Part shown: piece after piece, positions 25,197 through 33,847 of the stretch
How the letters are laid out: each line of letters starts with the position of its first letter
Position numbering within the stretch: position 1 is the stretch's first letter
Source: an uncultured Eubacteriales bacterium
Lineage (GTDB): Bacteria > Bacillota > Clostridia > Peptostreptococcales > Anaerovoracaceae
DNA: 64,000 nt
NCBI GenBank assembly: GCA_902790905.1
Contig: CADATO010000004.1
Location: forward strand, 1 to 64,000
Reading direction: 5' to 3'
Made by a program: the position numbers and the translations under genes
The notes under the pieces: generated by a model
What the model was told of the DNA's origin: nothing
The model's database searches: none
What the model saw: the letters and a program-made list of their open reading frames with translations, nothing else

Positions 25197-25799
25197 GTGG
25201 ACTTCACAAAGGCGAAGAGAAATCTGGAGAGAAACGGCTTCGAAGTGCATGTCTTCAAGACGGGCACCGAGGCGGCAGCACATCTGAATGAAGAGCTGAA
25301 CGATGTGAGCATCGGCTTCGGCGGCAGCAAGACGCTGGATCAGCTGGGGCTCTACGAATCGCTCAGTGAGCACAACGACGTCTACTGGCACTGGAGGCAG
25401 GACGCGGACTATGCCAGAGAGAAGTCTATGAACACAGATATCTACATGAGTTCCGCGAACGGACTGGCAGAGACGGGCGAGATCATCTTTGTGGACGGCA
25501 ACGGCAACCGCGCCGCGAGTATCCTGTGGGGACACAAGAAGCTCATCCTGGTCGTGGGCAGCAACAAGCTCGCGCCGGACTACACGATGGCCGTCGCAAG
25601 ATGCCGCAACGTGGCCTGCACGATGCGCAATGCGGACTTCCCGGGCCAGCCGGCCTGCGTGAAGGCGGGCACCGTCGGCACACGATGCTTTGACTGCAAG
25701 AGCAAGAACCGCCAGTGCAAGGCGATGGTCACCCTCTGGCAGCCGATGAACGGCACGCCGTGTGAAGTGATACTGATTGACGAAGAATTGGGGTATTAA
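25197..25799 (+). CDS. LUD-domain protein (lactate-utilisation-like)
   Basis: The start is GTG 25197, with TTGGAGGAAAG upstream. The 200-residue product shows NDVSIGFGGSKTLDQLGLYE, NTDIYMSSANGLAETGEIIF, VDGNGNRAASILWGHKKLIL and VVGSNKLAPDYTMAVARCRN, the typical LUD/LutC-like sequence. A later CFDCKSKNRQC gives extra cysteines. LUD proteins take part in lactate or other hydroxy-acid oxidation, usually with Fe-S partners, and stand-alone short forms are common in clostridia with unknown roles. The gap to the Cys-rich gene is 45 bp and to the cupin 1 bp. Confidence 0.82.
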   Translation: MDFTKAKRNLERNGFEVHVFKTGTEAAAHLNEELNDVSIGFGGSKTLDQLGLYESLSEHNDVYWHWRQDADYAREKSMNTDIYMSSANGLAETGEIIFVDGNGNRAASILWGHKKLILVVGSNKLAPDYTMAVARCRNVACTMRNADFPGQPACVKAGTVGTRCFDCKSKNRQCKAMVTLWQPMNGTPCEVILIDEELGY

Positions 25800-25800
25800 A

Positions 25801-26181
25801 ATGGCAAAAGCAAAGATCTTTGATGTCAATGAACAGGAATGGAAACGCGACTGGGGCAACGGCCTCAGCTCCTGCGTCATGAAGCTGCCGCCGCTGGCGA
25901 CACTGCAGTACTGGGAACTGCCGGCAGGCTGCGGGGCGGAGCCGCACAGCCACGAGAACATCCAGCTGACCTACGTCCAGAACGGCAAAATGCAGCTCAA
26001 CGTGGACGACGAGTCCTACATCCTGAATGAAGGCTGCTTTGCGCTGATCCCGGCGAATGCAGTTCACTCCACCAAGAATGTCGGCAGCACGACGGTCGTT
26101 AACATCGACTTCTTCCTGCCGGACAGAGATGACCGCGAAGACAGCGTGAAGATCCGCGACTTCGGTCACGAGATGAAATAA
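25801..26181 (+). CDS. Cupin-domain protein
   Basis: ATG 25801 lies just after the LUD stop. The 126-residue product is a single beta-barrel cupin. His49 and His51 in EPHSHENIQLTYVQNGKMQL and His89 in NAVHS can form the metal site. Such small cupins act as isomerases, lyases or ligand sensors. The tight spacing suggests it works with the LUD protein. It is the last gene before a strong terminator. Confidence 0.85.
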   Translation: MAKAKIFDVNEQEWKRDWGNGLSSCVMKLPPLATLQYWELPAGCGAEPHSHENIQLTYVQNGKMQLNVDDESYILNEGCFALIPANAVHSTKNVGSTTVVNIDFFLPDRDDREDSVKIRDFGHEMK

Positions 26182-26207
26182 GGCAGCATTCCGTTATATG
26201 GAGAAAG

Positions 26208-26239
26208 AAAAACCGAACCGGTTTCCGGTTCGGTTTTTT
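26208..26239. terminator. Bidirectional terminator between convergent genes
   Basis: AAAAACCGAACCGG pairs with CCGGTTCGGTTTTTT around a 3-nt loop, with A and T tracts on both flanks. It serves the cupin gene (plus) and the amidohydrolase gene (minus). Confidence 0.92.
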
Positions 26240-26294
26240 GCTGCTGTAAACAGGCGGATTGTACCGCAGGGACATTGTCCGGCAGCCGGTGCGA

Positions 26295-27905
26295 TTACTT
26301 GACGGCGATCGCCATGCCGGCGGTGCGGAGCGTTTCCTTGTCGATCTCACCCTCGCACAGGACTTCCTTGCCATTCATGAAGACGCGTCTGATGCCGAAC
26401 GGTTTGCCCTGGTCCGGTTCGGTATCGCGGATCTCGTCCTCGTCGAAGACAGTGATGTCCGCATAGCAGCCGGGCTTGATGTAGCCGCGGTTCTCCAGCA
26501 TGAAGCGGTCTGCCCAGGCGCCGGACATCTTGCGGATCATCAGCGGCATGTCGCCGCCCTTGCCGGTCAGCGAGTCGTGCAGGAACTTCGGGAAGTTGTC
26601 GTAAAGAGCCGGGTTCTGTACACCGTGATCTTCGACCCAGGCATCCGTCATGAACAGGCAGTCGGGGTTCTTTTCGAAGTCCTCGATGATCTCGCGGGTC
26701 GTGTAGGGGCCCTGGTTGACGCGTCCCTTGAAATCGCTCTTCTCGCACAGTTCGAGGTACATCTCGGCGTCGGAGAGCCCGCGCTCGACCGCGTTCTCGT
26801 GGACGGTCTTGCCCTCGTATTCCTCGTATCCCGGGCCGATGTAGGCGACCTGGATATCGTCGTAGCCAAAGCCGACGAGCTTGATCTCGAGCTTTGTGAA
26901 CAGGTCGAACTTGCGGAAGTTGCTCTTCTTGCGCTTTTCTTCCGGTGTCATCGACTGGTACCACGGCGGCATGATGACGGTGATGACGCTGACGCCCAGC
27001 GTTTCGTCGTAGATGTCGAACATGATATCGACACCGTCCTTTTTCAGTTCGTCAACGATCTTGAGGAATTCCTTCTGGTCCTTGAAGGTCTTGCGCCCGA
27101 CGAAGATGGCATGCGAATACTGGAGCTTGAGCGGGGTGCCCTTGGCGATCTCAACGAGTTCATCCAGCGCGCGCAGCAGGTGGGAACGGCCGAAGATCTG
27201 CTTGTAGGCGCCGGAGACTTTGGACTCGGCACGCGGGTGGACCGTCAGCGGGCGGTCGTACTTGACGCACAGCGCCGCGACTTTCTTGAGCTCTTCAACA
27301 TCGGCGAACAGTCCCGGGTCGTACATCATTCCGAGGGAGATGCCCGCAGCGCCCTGCTGGAGCTGCTGTTCGAGCAGATCGAGCATCTTGTTTGTCTCTT
27401 CCTCGGTCAACGGCCGGTTGACGCTGCCGCTCGCCGCTGCACGGGCTGAGCAGTGTCCCGCAAGGATCGCGAGGTTCGCCGGCGCGTTGCGGTCGACCGC
27501 CTTGAGGAAGTCCTCTGTCATGCCGTATTTGCCGGTCACATCCTTAAAGCCGAACAGCCCGCCGCCCATCAGGTCGATGTGCTCGTTGCCGTCTTCAAAA
27601 CCGACGACCGAAAGACCGCAGTTGCCGGTGACGAAGGTCGTGACACCCTGCCGCAGGAACGGCTCGAAGAAGGGGAACGGATCTTTGCGGATCGCAAACC
27701 AGTCGTTGTGAGAGTGCCCATCGATAAAGCCCGGGGAGAGGGACAGACCGCCGAGGTCGATCTCTTTATCCGCTGCGGGTATTTCTGCGCCGGGTGCATC
27801 CGGAATGACCGCGACAATTTTTTCGTCTTCAATCAGTACGCTGCCGGCAAACGCATTGCTGCCGGTGCCGTCGTAGATGCGGGCGTTCTTGATCAGTGTT
27901 TTCAT
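26295..27905 (-). CDS. D-aminoacylase-like amidohydrolase (N-acyl-D-amino-acid deacylase family)
   Basis: The 536-residue product has the D-aminoacylase layout: a small beta domain, then GFIDGHSHND with metal ligands His64 and His66. GNCG with Cys96, typical of this subfamily, follows, then GMMYDPG, TVHPRAES, LQYSHAIF and a late MTDAWVEDHG carrying the catalytic Asp. The C-terminus ends GCYADITVFDEDEIRD. These enzymes hydrolyse N-acyl-D-amino acids, N-carbamoyl compounds or related amides. GGAGGAAAAGG precedes the ATG. It converges on the RraA/LUD/cupin cluster, and a shared pathway is possible but unproven. Confidence 0.85.
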   Translation of the reverse strand: MKTLIKNARIYDGTGSNAFAGSVLIEDEKIVAVIPDAPGAEIPAADKEIDLGGLSLSPGFIDGHSHNDWFAIRKDPFPFFEPFLRQGVTTFVTGNCGLSVVGFEDGNEHIDLMGGGLFGFKDVTGKYGMTEDFLKAVDRNAPANLAILAGHCSARAAASGSVNRPLTEEETNKMLDLLEQQLQQGAAGISLGMMYDPGLFADVEELKKVAALCVKYDRPLTVHPRAESKVSGAYKQIFGRSHLLRALDELVEIAKGTPLKLQYSHAIFVGRKTFKDQKEFLKIVDELKKDGVDIMFDIYDETLGVSVITVIMPPWYQSMTPEEKRKKSNFRKFDLFTKLEIKLVGFGYDDIQVAYIGPGYEEYEGKTVHENAVERGLSDAEMYLELCEKSDFKGRVNQGPYTTREIIEDFEKNPDCLFMTDAWVEDHGVQNPALYDNFPKFLHDSLTGKGGDMPLMIRKMSGAWADRFMLENRGYIKPGCYADITVFDEDEIRDTEPDQGKPFGIRRVFMNGKEVLCEGEIDKETLRTAGMAIAVK

Positions 27906-28014
27906 CCTTTTCCTCCTTCACAAGAGACGCGTTAGACGTGTTTCATTCCATGGTTCAATCAGGATTGTTTTACAACGCCATTGTAGCACCACTGCAGAAA
28001 AAGTGGTATTTTTT

Positions 28015-28044
28015 GCAAATAAAAACCGCACGGGAGGTGCGGTT
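28015..28044 (-). terminator. Terminator of the PIN/antitoxin operon
   Basis: AACCGCAC (28024-28031) pairs with GTGCGGTT (28037-28044). On the minus strand it ends in TTTTTATTT. It begins 8 bp after the PIN-domain stop codon. Confidence 0.8.
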
Positions 28045-28051
28045 GCCGGGC

Positions 28052-28477
28052 TTACAAAACCTGATCGTCAAACAGTTGCAGAAATAGACCGGGCGAGTAC
28101 GCTGGTATGGGTGAAGATGCGAAGTCTTTCTCGTTGCGGGTCAGGATATATTTGATCCCTTCACGCCTGGCGCTTTCAGTCAGCACCGCATCCTCAAAGT
28201 CCTGCATGGGATTTGTAAGTGCATTTTTGATGTCATCTGCAGTTGTGTCAATCAGGGGAAAGATGCTGAGGATATTCGTCAGGGCGTCGCGAGTCCGCTG
28301 TTCATCATGGAGACTCTTCAGCATTATATAATGCAGATCTGTTATTGTGTTTGCGGCAAGAAAACCGTCAAATTCTTTGTTGATCACACCGATGGCGAGA
28401 TTGCGGGCATCTTCCAGAAACGGTTCGCGACCCAGCAAAAGATCGAGAATGATATTGGTGTCGATCAGTAGCTTCAT
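28052..28477 (-). CDS. PIN-domain toxin (VapC-like ribonuclease)
   Basis: The 141-residue product starts MKLLIDTNIILDLLLGREPF, with the first catalytic Asp at residue 6. It continues with a PIN core including TNPMQDFEDAVLTESARREG, which supplies the middle acidic residues, and YILTRNEKDF near the end. VapC-type proteins cut tRNA or rRNA when freed from the antitoxin. It overlaps the antitoxin gene by four bases. The acidic triad appears complete. Confidence 0.9.
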   Translation of the reverse strand: MKLLIDTNIILDLLLGREPFLEDARNLAIGVINKEFDGFLAANTITDLHYIMLKSLHDEQRTRDALTNILSIFPLIDTTADDIKNALTNPMQDFEDAVLTESARREGIKYILTRNEKDFASSPIPAYSPGLFLQLFDDQVL

Positions 28478-28701
28478 CGTTCGGCCAGCCTTTCTGCACG
28501 TGCTTCTTTGATTGTCATGTCAGCTTCGTCATTGAGGATTCCCGTAATCGCATCCAGCGCCTGCAGCTTTTCGGCAAACGGATTGACCAGTTTTGCGATT
28601 GGTTTGCGGTTTTTTGTGATGACAATGTCTTCCGTTTTTGCAAGGGCGAGATAATACCCCAGGTTTTCCTTGAACTGTGTTGCGGTAATCGTCATAGCCA
28701 C
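28474..28701 (-). CDS. Phd/YefM-type antitoxin paired with the PIN toxin
   Basis: This 75-residue protein begins MAMTITATQFKENLGYYLAL, a typical Phd/YefM DNA-binding start, followed by TEDIVITKNRKPIAKLVNP. A charged helical end (MTIKEARAERLAER) probably binds the toxin. GGAGATGTG precedes the ATG. It should repress its own promoter through the repeats at 28731-28782. Confidence 0.87.
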   Translation of the reverse strand: MAMTITATQFKENLGYYLALAKTEDIVITKNRKPIAKLVNPFAEKLQALDAITGILNDEADMTIKEARAERLAER

Positions 28702-28719
28702 ATCTCCTTTCGTATCATA

Positions 28720-28782
28720 AGTATATTAAAATCGTACGGTTATATCAATATAATCGTACGAAATAATGTGAAATATCGTTCG
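28720..28782 (-). promoter_or_regulatory. Toxin-antitoxin promoter with three operator repeats at 22-bp steps
   Basis: On the minus strand TTGATA (complement 28743-28748), a 17-bp spacer and TATACT (complement 28720-28725) form a promoter. ATCGTACG occurs at 28731 and 28753, and ATCGTTCG at 28775, exactly 22 bp apart (two helical turns). The first lies in the promoter spacer, as expected for autorepression. Confidence 0.75.
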
Positions 28783-28790
28783 AAAAATCG

Positions 28791-29312
28791 TTACTTGACC
28801 GATGTTGATTTACAACCATCACGCAGATCGAGGATGATCAGCCCCAGGCAGGCGAGCCGCACAGCGAATCCGAAAACGGCCGCTGGCAGGCCGAACGTGC
28901 TGTTGCATGCGAACGGCAGGAGCCGGATGATCAAGTCGGCTGCGATCAGCCCCGCAAAGACGAAGCGTGTAGTCCGGCCGCTATTATGGTTGTCCCGGAA
29001 GCAGCGGTTGCCGAGGATGCCGAGCAGCAGCGCGGCAGCGAGCAGTGCGAAATAGACGCAGATCTCGCTGCTTGTGTGCCGGTACAGCGCGGCAAGCAGG
29101 AGCGACTCTGCACGCGGCAGTGCGCTCATGCCGGCATCGAATAAGGCGGAGAAGAGGCTGCGGCTCGTCATGACCGCGGGGTACCCTGCAGCCACAAACA
29201 TATAGAGGACCGGCAGCAGGGAAAGAATCTGAAAGACCCTGACATAAAGGTCTGCGCCGGACAGGGCTTTGCGGATATCGGTGCCGAAGGTGACGGGCGG
29301 GATCAGTCGCAT
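28791..29312 (-). CDS. Hypothetical integral membrane protein, 173 residues
   Basis: Four hydrophobic segments can be seen at about 29-48, 80-100, 115-133 and 143-163, with short polar loops and a basic C-terminal tail. No motif is recognisable. The start overlaps the upstream gene by ten bases, so the pair forms an operon. The function is unknown. Confidence 0.65.
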   Translation of the reverse strand: MRLIPPVTFGTDIRKALSGADLYVRVFQILSLLPVLYMFVAAGYPAVMTSRSLFSALFDAGMSALPRAESLLLAALYRHTSSEICVYFALLAAALLLGILGNRCFRDNHNSGRTTRFVFAGLIAADLIIRLLPFACNSTFGLPAAVFGFAVRLACLGLIILDLRDGCKSTSVK

Positions 29313-29947
29313 GCCTTCACCTCCTCCAGCGTTTTGTTAAGGTATCTCTCTTCGAAGTCATCAGAAAAGGCGGACGTCCCCGGGATGCGGTGGACGATCT
29401 CGCCGCTGGATGGATCAAAGAACAGGATCTCTGCCTCTTTGCCGTCCGGATGAAGGTCTGCATCCCCCATCGCGTACAGGCGGCACAAGGCATTGCTCTC
29501 GGGATAGTTGGCGGGCAGCATAACACCGCTGACCACCACGAGTTCCCCGGAGGTGCAGCGCCCGCGCAGGACCGCGTTCGGGAAGAGGGGCGATTCCTTG
29601 AGGCCGGCAAGATCGATTTGCACCACGTCGCAGAGCGTCAGCCCGAAACTGGTCGCCCGGTACGCATTGACATAGAGCGTATCGCCTTCAGCAGCAGCGC
29701 CCCAGTCGGCGCCATAGTTGCCCTCGAGCACGAGCTCGGCGGTGTTGCTGTTGGTGCCCCTGACAATGCCGCTCTGTTCGAAGGTGGAGTAGCGGATCGC
29801 GTAGTCGGTGCCTTCGATGGGGTGGGTCTCGTTCAGGACGGACGGGTCCATGATGCGGAAGGCAGTTATGGTCGCGAAAAGATAGATCGCGGAGAACACG
29901 ATCAGGATCACGAGTATGCCGTTCAGCGTCAGTTTTCTGACCTTCAA
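29303..29947 (-). CDS. Hypothetical membrane-anchored extracytoplasmic protein, 214 residues
   Basis: An N-terminal hydrophobic helix at about 9-31 (LNGILVILIVFSAIYLFATI) follows a basic start. The rest is soluble and probably outside the cell. It is beta-rich, with two or three cysteines (SFGLTLCDVV, VLRGRCTSGE, NALCRLYAMG). It has no lipobox and no recognised domain. GGAGGAACCC precedes the ATG. It overlaps the membrane-protein gene downstream and probably acts with it. The octamer lies at 29590-29597. Confidence 0.65.
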   Translation of the reverse strand: MKVRKLTLNGILVILIVFSAIYLFATITAFRIMDPSVLNETHPIEGTDYAIRYSTFEQSGIVRGTNSNTAELVLEGNYGADWGAAAEGDTLYVNAYRATSFGLTLCDVVQIDLAGLKESPLFPNAVLRGRCTSGELVVVSGVMLPANYPESNALCRLYAMGDADLHPDGKEAEILFFDPSSGEIVHRIPGTSAFSDDFEERYLNKTLEEVKACD

Positions 29948-30000
29948 GACGGGTTCCTCCTGTCTGGCATCTTTATAGTATTATACCACAGATGCGGAAG

Positions 30001-31266
30001 CTACTGCACCCGGTTGTAGAGCGGAGCGACATACTTCTTTGCACCGCCGATGATCACGAGCGCCGCCAGCGCATTGAACGTCATCATGACCAGCATGATG
30101 GGACGCTCAGGCAGCCACGTTGCCAGCACGCCGGCGAGCAGTTCTCCTGCCAGTGCGCCGACCATGAACAGGAGATGGAAGACGCCGTTAAACCGTCCCT
30201 TCATTTCGTCAGGCACGTAGCTCTGGGTTGCGGACTCGCGGATGGTGTAGCTCGTCACGCCGCCGATGCCGTCCGCAAAGCAGAGGATCATCATGACGGG
30301 GATCGGCAGGAAGAGATAGACCGCCTGGAACAGCGAGATGGTAATGTAGACCGTCAGCGCGATCACATATCTGTGCGCGGCGGGGAGCACGGTCTTGTAG
30401 TGGATCATCCCGCCGATCATGCGGCCGACGACCATCATGCCGATGACGATGATGAAGACGTACTCGCCGTTGTTGTAGTGGTTTTTAAAGTACGGCAGGG
30501 TGATGACCTGCGTGACCCCGTCGCACATCGCCATGACGGCAAAGTACGCGACGACAGCCATCAGCCCTTTTTCCACCTTCAGGTAGGCAAAGCCCTCCCG
30601 GATGTCTGCTGTGAGCTGCCCGAAGCGGCCGGCATCTTTGAGCGCGGTCTCTTTCTGCGTCTCGATATACTTCTCCTCGTGGCCGATGCGCGTCTCCATG
30701 ACCGCCGCGGCAAAGAAGCAGACAGCGTTGGCCGCCAGCAGCGGGGAGAGGCCGATCAGGTTGTACAGGAATGTGGAGACAGGCACCATGAAGGCGGTCG
30801 TCGTCTCCAGCACGCTGGCGATCGAGTAGGCCTTCTGGTAATTGCCTTCGGTGATCAGCAGCGGATAAAAGCTCTGGTACGCCACCTGGTAGACACTCTC
30901 GATCGAGCCGAGCAGGAAGCAGTACGCGGCGAACAGTGGGAAGGAAAACCACCCCGTTGCAAGCACACCGGCCATGATGGCATACAGCCCGGCGGAGATG
31001 AAGTCCAGTGTGTAGATCATCTTCTTGCGGGAGACGCGGTCGAGCACAGCCCCGCCAAGGATCGGCATGATCAGCTGCGGCCCGGTGTACATCATCAGGT
31101 AGATCGCGTACAGCAGCGTCGACTTGGAAATATCGAGCACCATAAGACTCATGGCAAAGCCGGACAGGGCGTTGCCGAGCATGGAGATGACGCTGCCGAC
31201 GGTGATGATCGTAAAGTCGCGCGTCCATAATGGAGCTGGCAGAGTTGGTCTTTTGTCAGATTGCAT
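30001..31266 (-). CDS. MFS transporter (MFS_3/enterobactin-exporter-like)
   Basis: The 421-residue product has about twelve hydrophobic segments. It starts with a soluble stretch and DFTIITVGSVISMLGNALSG, the pattern of MFS_3-type exporters. The loop between helices 2 and 3 reads GGAVLDRVSRKKMIY (MFS motif A variant), and the second half has IRESATQSYVPDEMKGRFNG. These proteins usually export macrolides, siderophores or other small molecules. Substrate and regulation are unknown. An acetyltransferase gene is transcribed divergently. Confidence 0.87.
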   Translation of the reverse strand: MQSDKRPTLPAPLWTRDFTIITVGSVISMLGNALSGFAMSLMVLDISKSTLLYAIYLMMYTGPQLIMPILGGAVLDRVSRKKMIYTLDFISAGLYAIMAGVLATGWFSFPLFAAYCFLLGSIESVYQVAYQSFYPLLITEGNYQKAYSIASVLETTTAFMVPVSTFLYNLIGLSPLLAANAVCFFAAAVMETRIGHEEKYIETQKETALKDAGRFGQLTADIREGFAYLKVEKGLMAVVAYFAVMAMCDGVTQVITLPYFKNHYNNGEYVFIIVIGMMVVGRMIGGMIHYKTVLPAAHRYVIALTVYITISLFQAVYLFLPIPVMMILCFADGIGGVTSYTIRESATQSYVPDEMKGRFNGVFHLLFMVGALAGELLAGVLATWLPERPIMLVMMTFNALAALVIIGGAKKYVAPLYNRVQ

Positions 31267-31421
31267 GCGTGGTAACTCCTATGAGAAAGGCACCTGTCCG
31301 CGCGCAGAACAGATGCCTGTGTGTTTCTGCAGTACTAACGATGATAGCAGACTGCTTTTCTGTTTGCAAGCCGGCGCAGCGGTGTGTACGATAAGGATGT
31401 GAATAGAAAGAGGTGAACATA

Positions 31422-31988
31422 GTGAAGGATGCATCTATGCGGACAGAAAGGCTCATTCTGCGGCCGTTTGAAGAGGGGGACCTGGACATCCTGCATCGCC
31501 TGTACGGGGATGCGGAGGTCATGCATTATACGCCGTTCGATCCGGAATCGCTCCGGCAGTCGCAGGCGCACCTTGCGCGTGTCATCGAAGACTGGGGGAA
31601 AACGCCGCTGCTGAGCCGCGAATACGTGATCGCTGTGCGGGACGGTGAGCAGAAAATCGGGCGCTGCCACATCCTGCTCGAAGATGATGCCGGCGGGCGC
31701 GCCATGATCGGCTGGATGCTCGTGCAGGAAGCCTGGGGGAAGGGATACGCGACGGAGACCGCACAGGCGCTTATCGCGTACGGTTTTGATGTGCTTGGCC
31801 TGCGGGAAGTCTACGGGCTCTGCCATCCAGACAATGCCGCCTCCCGCTGCGTGATGGAGAAGTGCGGGATGACGCTGCACGAGTGGCGCAAAGACTATGT
31901 GGAATACAAAAAGAATGGCCGGTGTTTTCTGCAGGACGAACTGGAATACGTCCTTGCGCGGCCATCCTGTTCTGCTGTTGTGAAATAA
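31422..31988 (+). CDS. GNAT-family acetyltransferase (RimJ/RimL-like)
   Basis: I place the start at GTG 31422, with AGAGGTG upstream. ATG 31437 (MRTERLILRPFEEGDLDIL) is an alternative that keeps the conserved start. The product has TERLILRPFEEGDLDIL, IGWMLVQEAWGKGYATETAQ with the acetyl-CoA loop, and LCHPDNAASRCVMEKCGMTL, typical of ribosomal-protein-type and antibiotic-modifying GNATs. The acceptor is unknown. It is transcribed away from the MFS transporter. The octamer at 31544-31551 reads Pro-Glu-Ser-Leu. Confidence 0.87.
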   Translation: MKDASMRTERLILRPFEEGDLDILHRLYGDAEVMHYTPFDPESLRQSQAHLARVIEDWGKTPLLSREYVIAVRDGEQKIGRCHILLEDDAGGRAMIGWMLVQEAWGKGYATETAQALIAYGFDVLGLREVYGLCHPDNAASRCVMEKCGMTLHEWRKDYVEYKKNGRCFLQDELEYVLARPSCSAVVK

Positions 31989-31995
31989 CCGGCTG

Positions 31996-33012
31996 TTATT
32001 CGCCGAGGTCCTCGAACTCTCCGGATGCGAAGTGGATCACGCCGTCGATCATGACGAGCTTCAGATCCCAACTCTCTGTTTCCTTGAGAATGACGCCGAC
32101 GGGGACATTCTCGATGCCGGCGTCCGCCAGACCTTCTTTATACTGATTCGTGATCTCGAGCCATTGATTGACGACATCCTCCGGGTCATCGTCTTCCGAG
32201 CATTCCGCCCAGATGTAGAGGCGGCCGTCCATGATGTCGCAGAAGTCGTTTTCGCCAAGCAGGTCGTAGTAATTGCCGTCGTAGTACCAGTCGATCAGTG
32301 TGTCGTCGTCGCCGGAGGTTTCGGTATTGTCTTTGATATAGCTTTCCGCTTCGCTGTAGGAGGCGTACTCATCGAGTTCGCCGGTCTCTTCGTAGTTCTG
32401 GTTGCCGGCGTATTCGTACTCGTAGGTGAAGTCGTTGCCGAAGTCGCTGAAGATGTTCCCGACGGCTGCGATGATGGCGCTGATCATCGGAATGATCACA
32501 AAGAGGATCGCAATGGCGATGAGGCAGCCCGCCTTGCTGCCGCGCGGCCGCTGTGCCGCGATGGTCCTGCGGTTTGCTTTCTGTTTTGGTATTTTAGGCG
32601 TCTTCTGTTTGCGGACGCTGCTTTCCTGGCGGCCGCTCTGGTGCGAAGGCGACTCTGTCCATCCGTTGTTGTCGCTGCCGCCGAGAGACCACTTGGCGTT
32701 GCCGCTGCGCGGGATCTCGGAGTGGGAAGCGGCAACTGCGCGTCTTGCGCTGTCCTCGGCGCGCTTTTCTGCAATCCGCTTGCCGCGCAGGGACCACTTC
32801 CCCGACGGATTGAATCCAGGGAAGGACCAGCGGCTCTGTCCGGCGCCGTTGTTGCTGATGCGTCTGGAGCGTTCGTAGTCCTCGCGGCTCTTTCTGACCC
32901 ACTCGGGCTCGTTGCGGAAAAACCGCTTTTCGTACTGTGACAGGTCCCCGTACGCGCCGGAGGCTTTTTTCGCGGCGAGTTCTTCCTGCATGCTGGGGTA
33001 CTTACGGCTCAT
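31996..33012 (-). CDS. Hypothetical single-pass membrane protein with basic tail
   Basis: The 338-residue product has three parts. Residues 1 to about 158 are basic, Ser/Arg/Lys-rich and probably disordered. One membrane helix lies at about 163-187 (CLIAIAILFVIIPMISAIIA). The C-terminal part is acidic and aromatic-rich (YEYEYAGNQNYEETGELDEY and later WYYDGNYYDLLGENDFCDIM). The positive-inside rule puts the basic part in the cytoplasm. I do not recognise the family. The start lies 11 bp inside the 3' end of lgt, so it is translated from the lgt transcript. Confidence 0.7.
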   Translation of the reverse strand: MSRKYPSMQEELAAKKASGAYGDLSQYEKRFFRNEPEWVRKSREDYERSRRISNNGAGQSRWSFPGFNPSGKWSLRGKRIAEKRAEDSARRAVAASHSEIPRSGNAKWSLGGSDNNGWTESPSHQSGRQESSVRKQKTPKIPKQKANRRTIAAQRPRGSKAGCLIAIAILFVIIPMISAIIAAVGNIFSDFGNDFTYEYEYAGNQNYEETGELDEYASYSEAESYIKDNTETSGDDDTLIDWYYDGNYYDLLGENDFCDIMDGRLYIWAECSEDDDPEDVVNQWLEITNQYKEGLADAGIENVPVGVILKETESWDLKLVMIDGVIHFASGEFEDLGE

Positions 33013-33847
33013 GGGTGACCTCCGGGTACTTCATTGCCTTGCGGACAGGGGTGCCGTCCTTTTTTGTCTGGAAATCCGGGTGGCCGCCTGCCAGATAGGC
33101 AGCGGTGTCGATCCTGCGCTGTCTGCGGCAATACACCATCAGGGCGATGGCCAGCAGGATGATGCAGGCGGACAGGACCTGCGCCTGCTTGAACGGGCCG
33201 ATCATGAGAGAGTCGGTACGGAGCGATTCTACGAGGATCCTCTCGACCGAGTACAGGATGCCGTACCAGCAGATGGTCTGCCCGACAAAGGTGCGCCGGT
33301 TGTCGATCGCAAGCAATACGAAGAACAGCAGGAAGCACCAGATGGATTCATATAAAAACGTGGGATGCACTTTGACGCCGTCGACCGTGATCGCCCAGGG
33401 CAGATCCGTGGGACCGCCGTGCGCCTCGGAATTGAAATAGTTGCCCCAGCGCCCGATGGCCTGCGCCAGTGCGATGGTCGGCACGGTGAGGTCCAGTGCA
33501 TCGAGGAAATCGAGTTTCTTGCGCCGGCAGACGAGATACGCCACGAGGAACGAGCCGATCAGTCCGCCGTGGATGGCGAGCCCGCCGCCGCGGAAGTTGA
33601 GGATCTGATCGAGGTGTTGCCCGTAATACGACCACTCGAAGATGACGTAGTAGATCCGCGCCCCGAGGATACCACCCGGGATGGCGAAGATCAGTACGTC
33701 GAGCATCTGGTCTGCGGTGAGGTTGTGTTTTGGTGCGCGCAGACAGGTGAGCGCCACCGCGATGCCGATGGCACACGCGATGAGGACCCCGTACCAGCGG
33801 ATGTCAACGCCGAATATGGTGAATGCGATAGGGTCCGGAATAGGCAT
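33002..33847 (-). CDS. lgt: Prolipoprotein diacylglyceryl transferase
   Basis: The 281-residue membrane enzyme attaches diacylglycerol from phosphatidylglycerol to the lipobox cysteine of prolipoproteins. It shows IRWYGVLIACAIGIAVAL at the start, FRGGGLAIHGGLIGSFLVAY with the essential His, the Lgt signature IGRWGNYFNSEAHGG, and HPTFLYESIWCFLLF. Length and membrane pattern are normal. An uncharacterised membrane-protein gene overlaps its end. The divergent folate-enzyme gene lies 178 bp away, and the octamer at 33934-33941 sits in that gap. Confidence 0.96.
   Translation of the reverse strand: MPIPDPIAFTIFGVDIRWYGVLIACAIGIAVALTCLRAPKHNLTADQMLDVLIFAIPGGILGARIYYVIFEWSYYGQHLDQILNFRGGGLAIHGGLIGSFLVAYLVCRRKKLDFLDALDLTVPTIALAQAIGRWGNYFNSEAHGGPTDLPWAITVDGVKVHPTFLYESIWCFLLFFVLLAIDNRRTFVGQTICWYGILYSVERILVESLRTDSLMIGPFKQAQVLSACIILLAIALMVYCRRQRRIDTAAYLAGGHPDFQTKKDGTPVRKAMKYPEVTHEP

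Noticed and set aside
23565-25961. 798-codon antisense frame over the RraA/Cys-rich/LUD genes
   Set aside because: It spans several well-formed plus-strand genes with ribosome sites, so it is a chance open frame.
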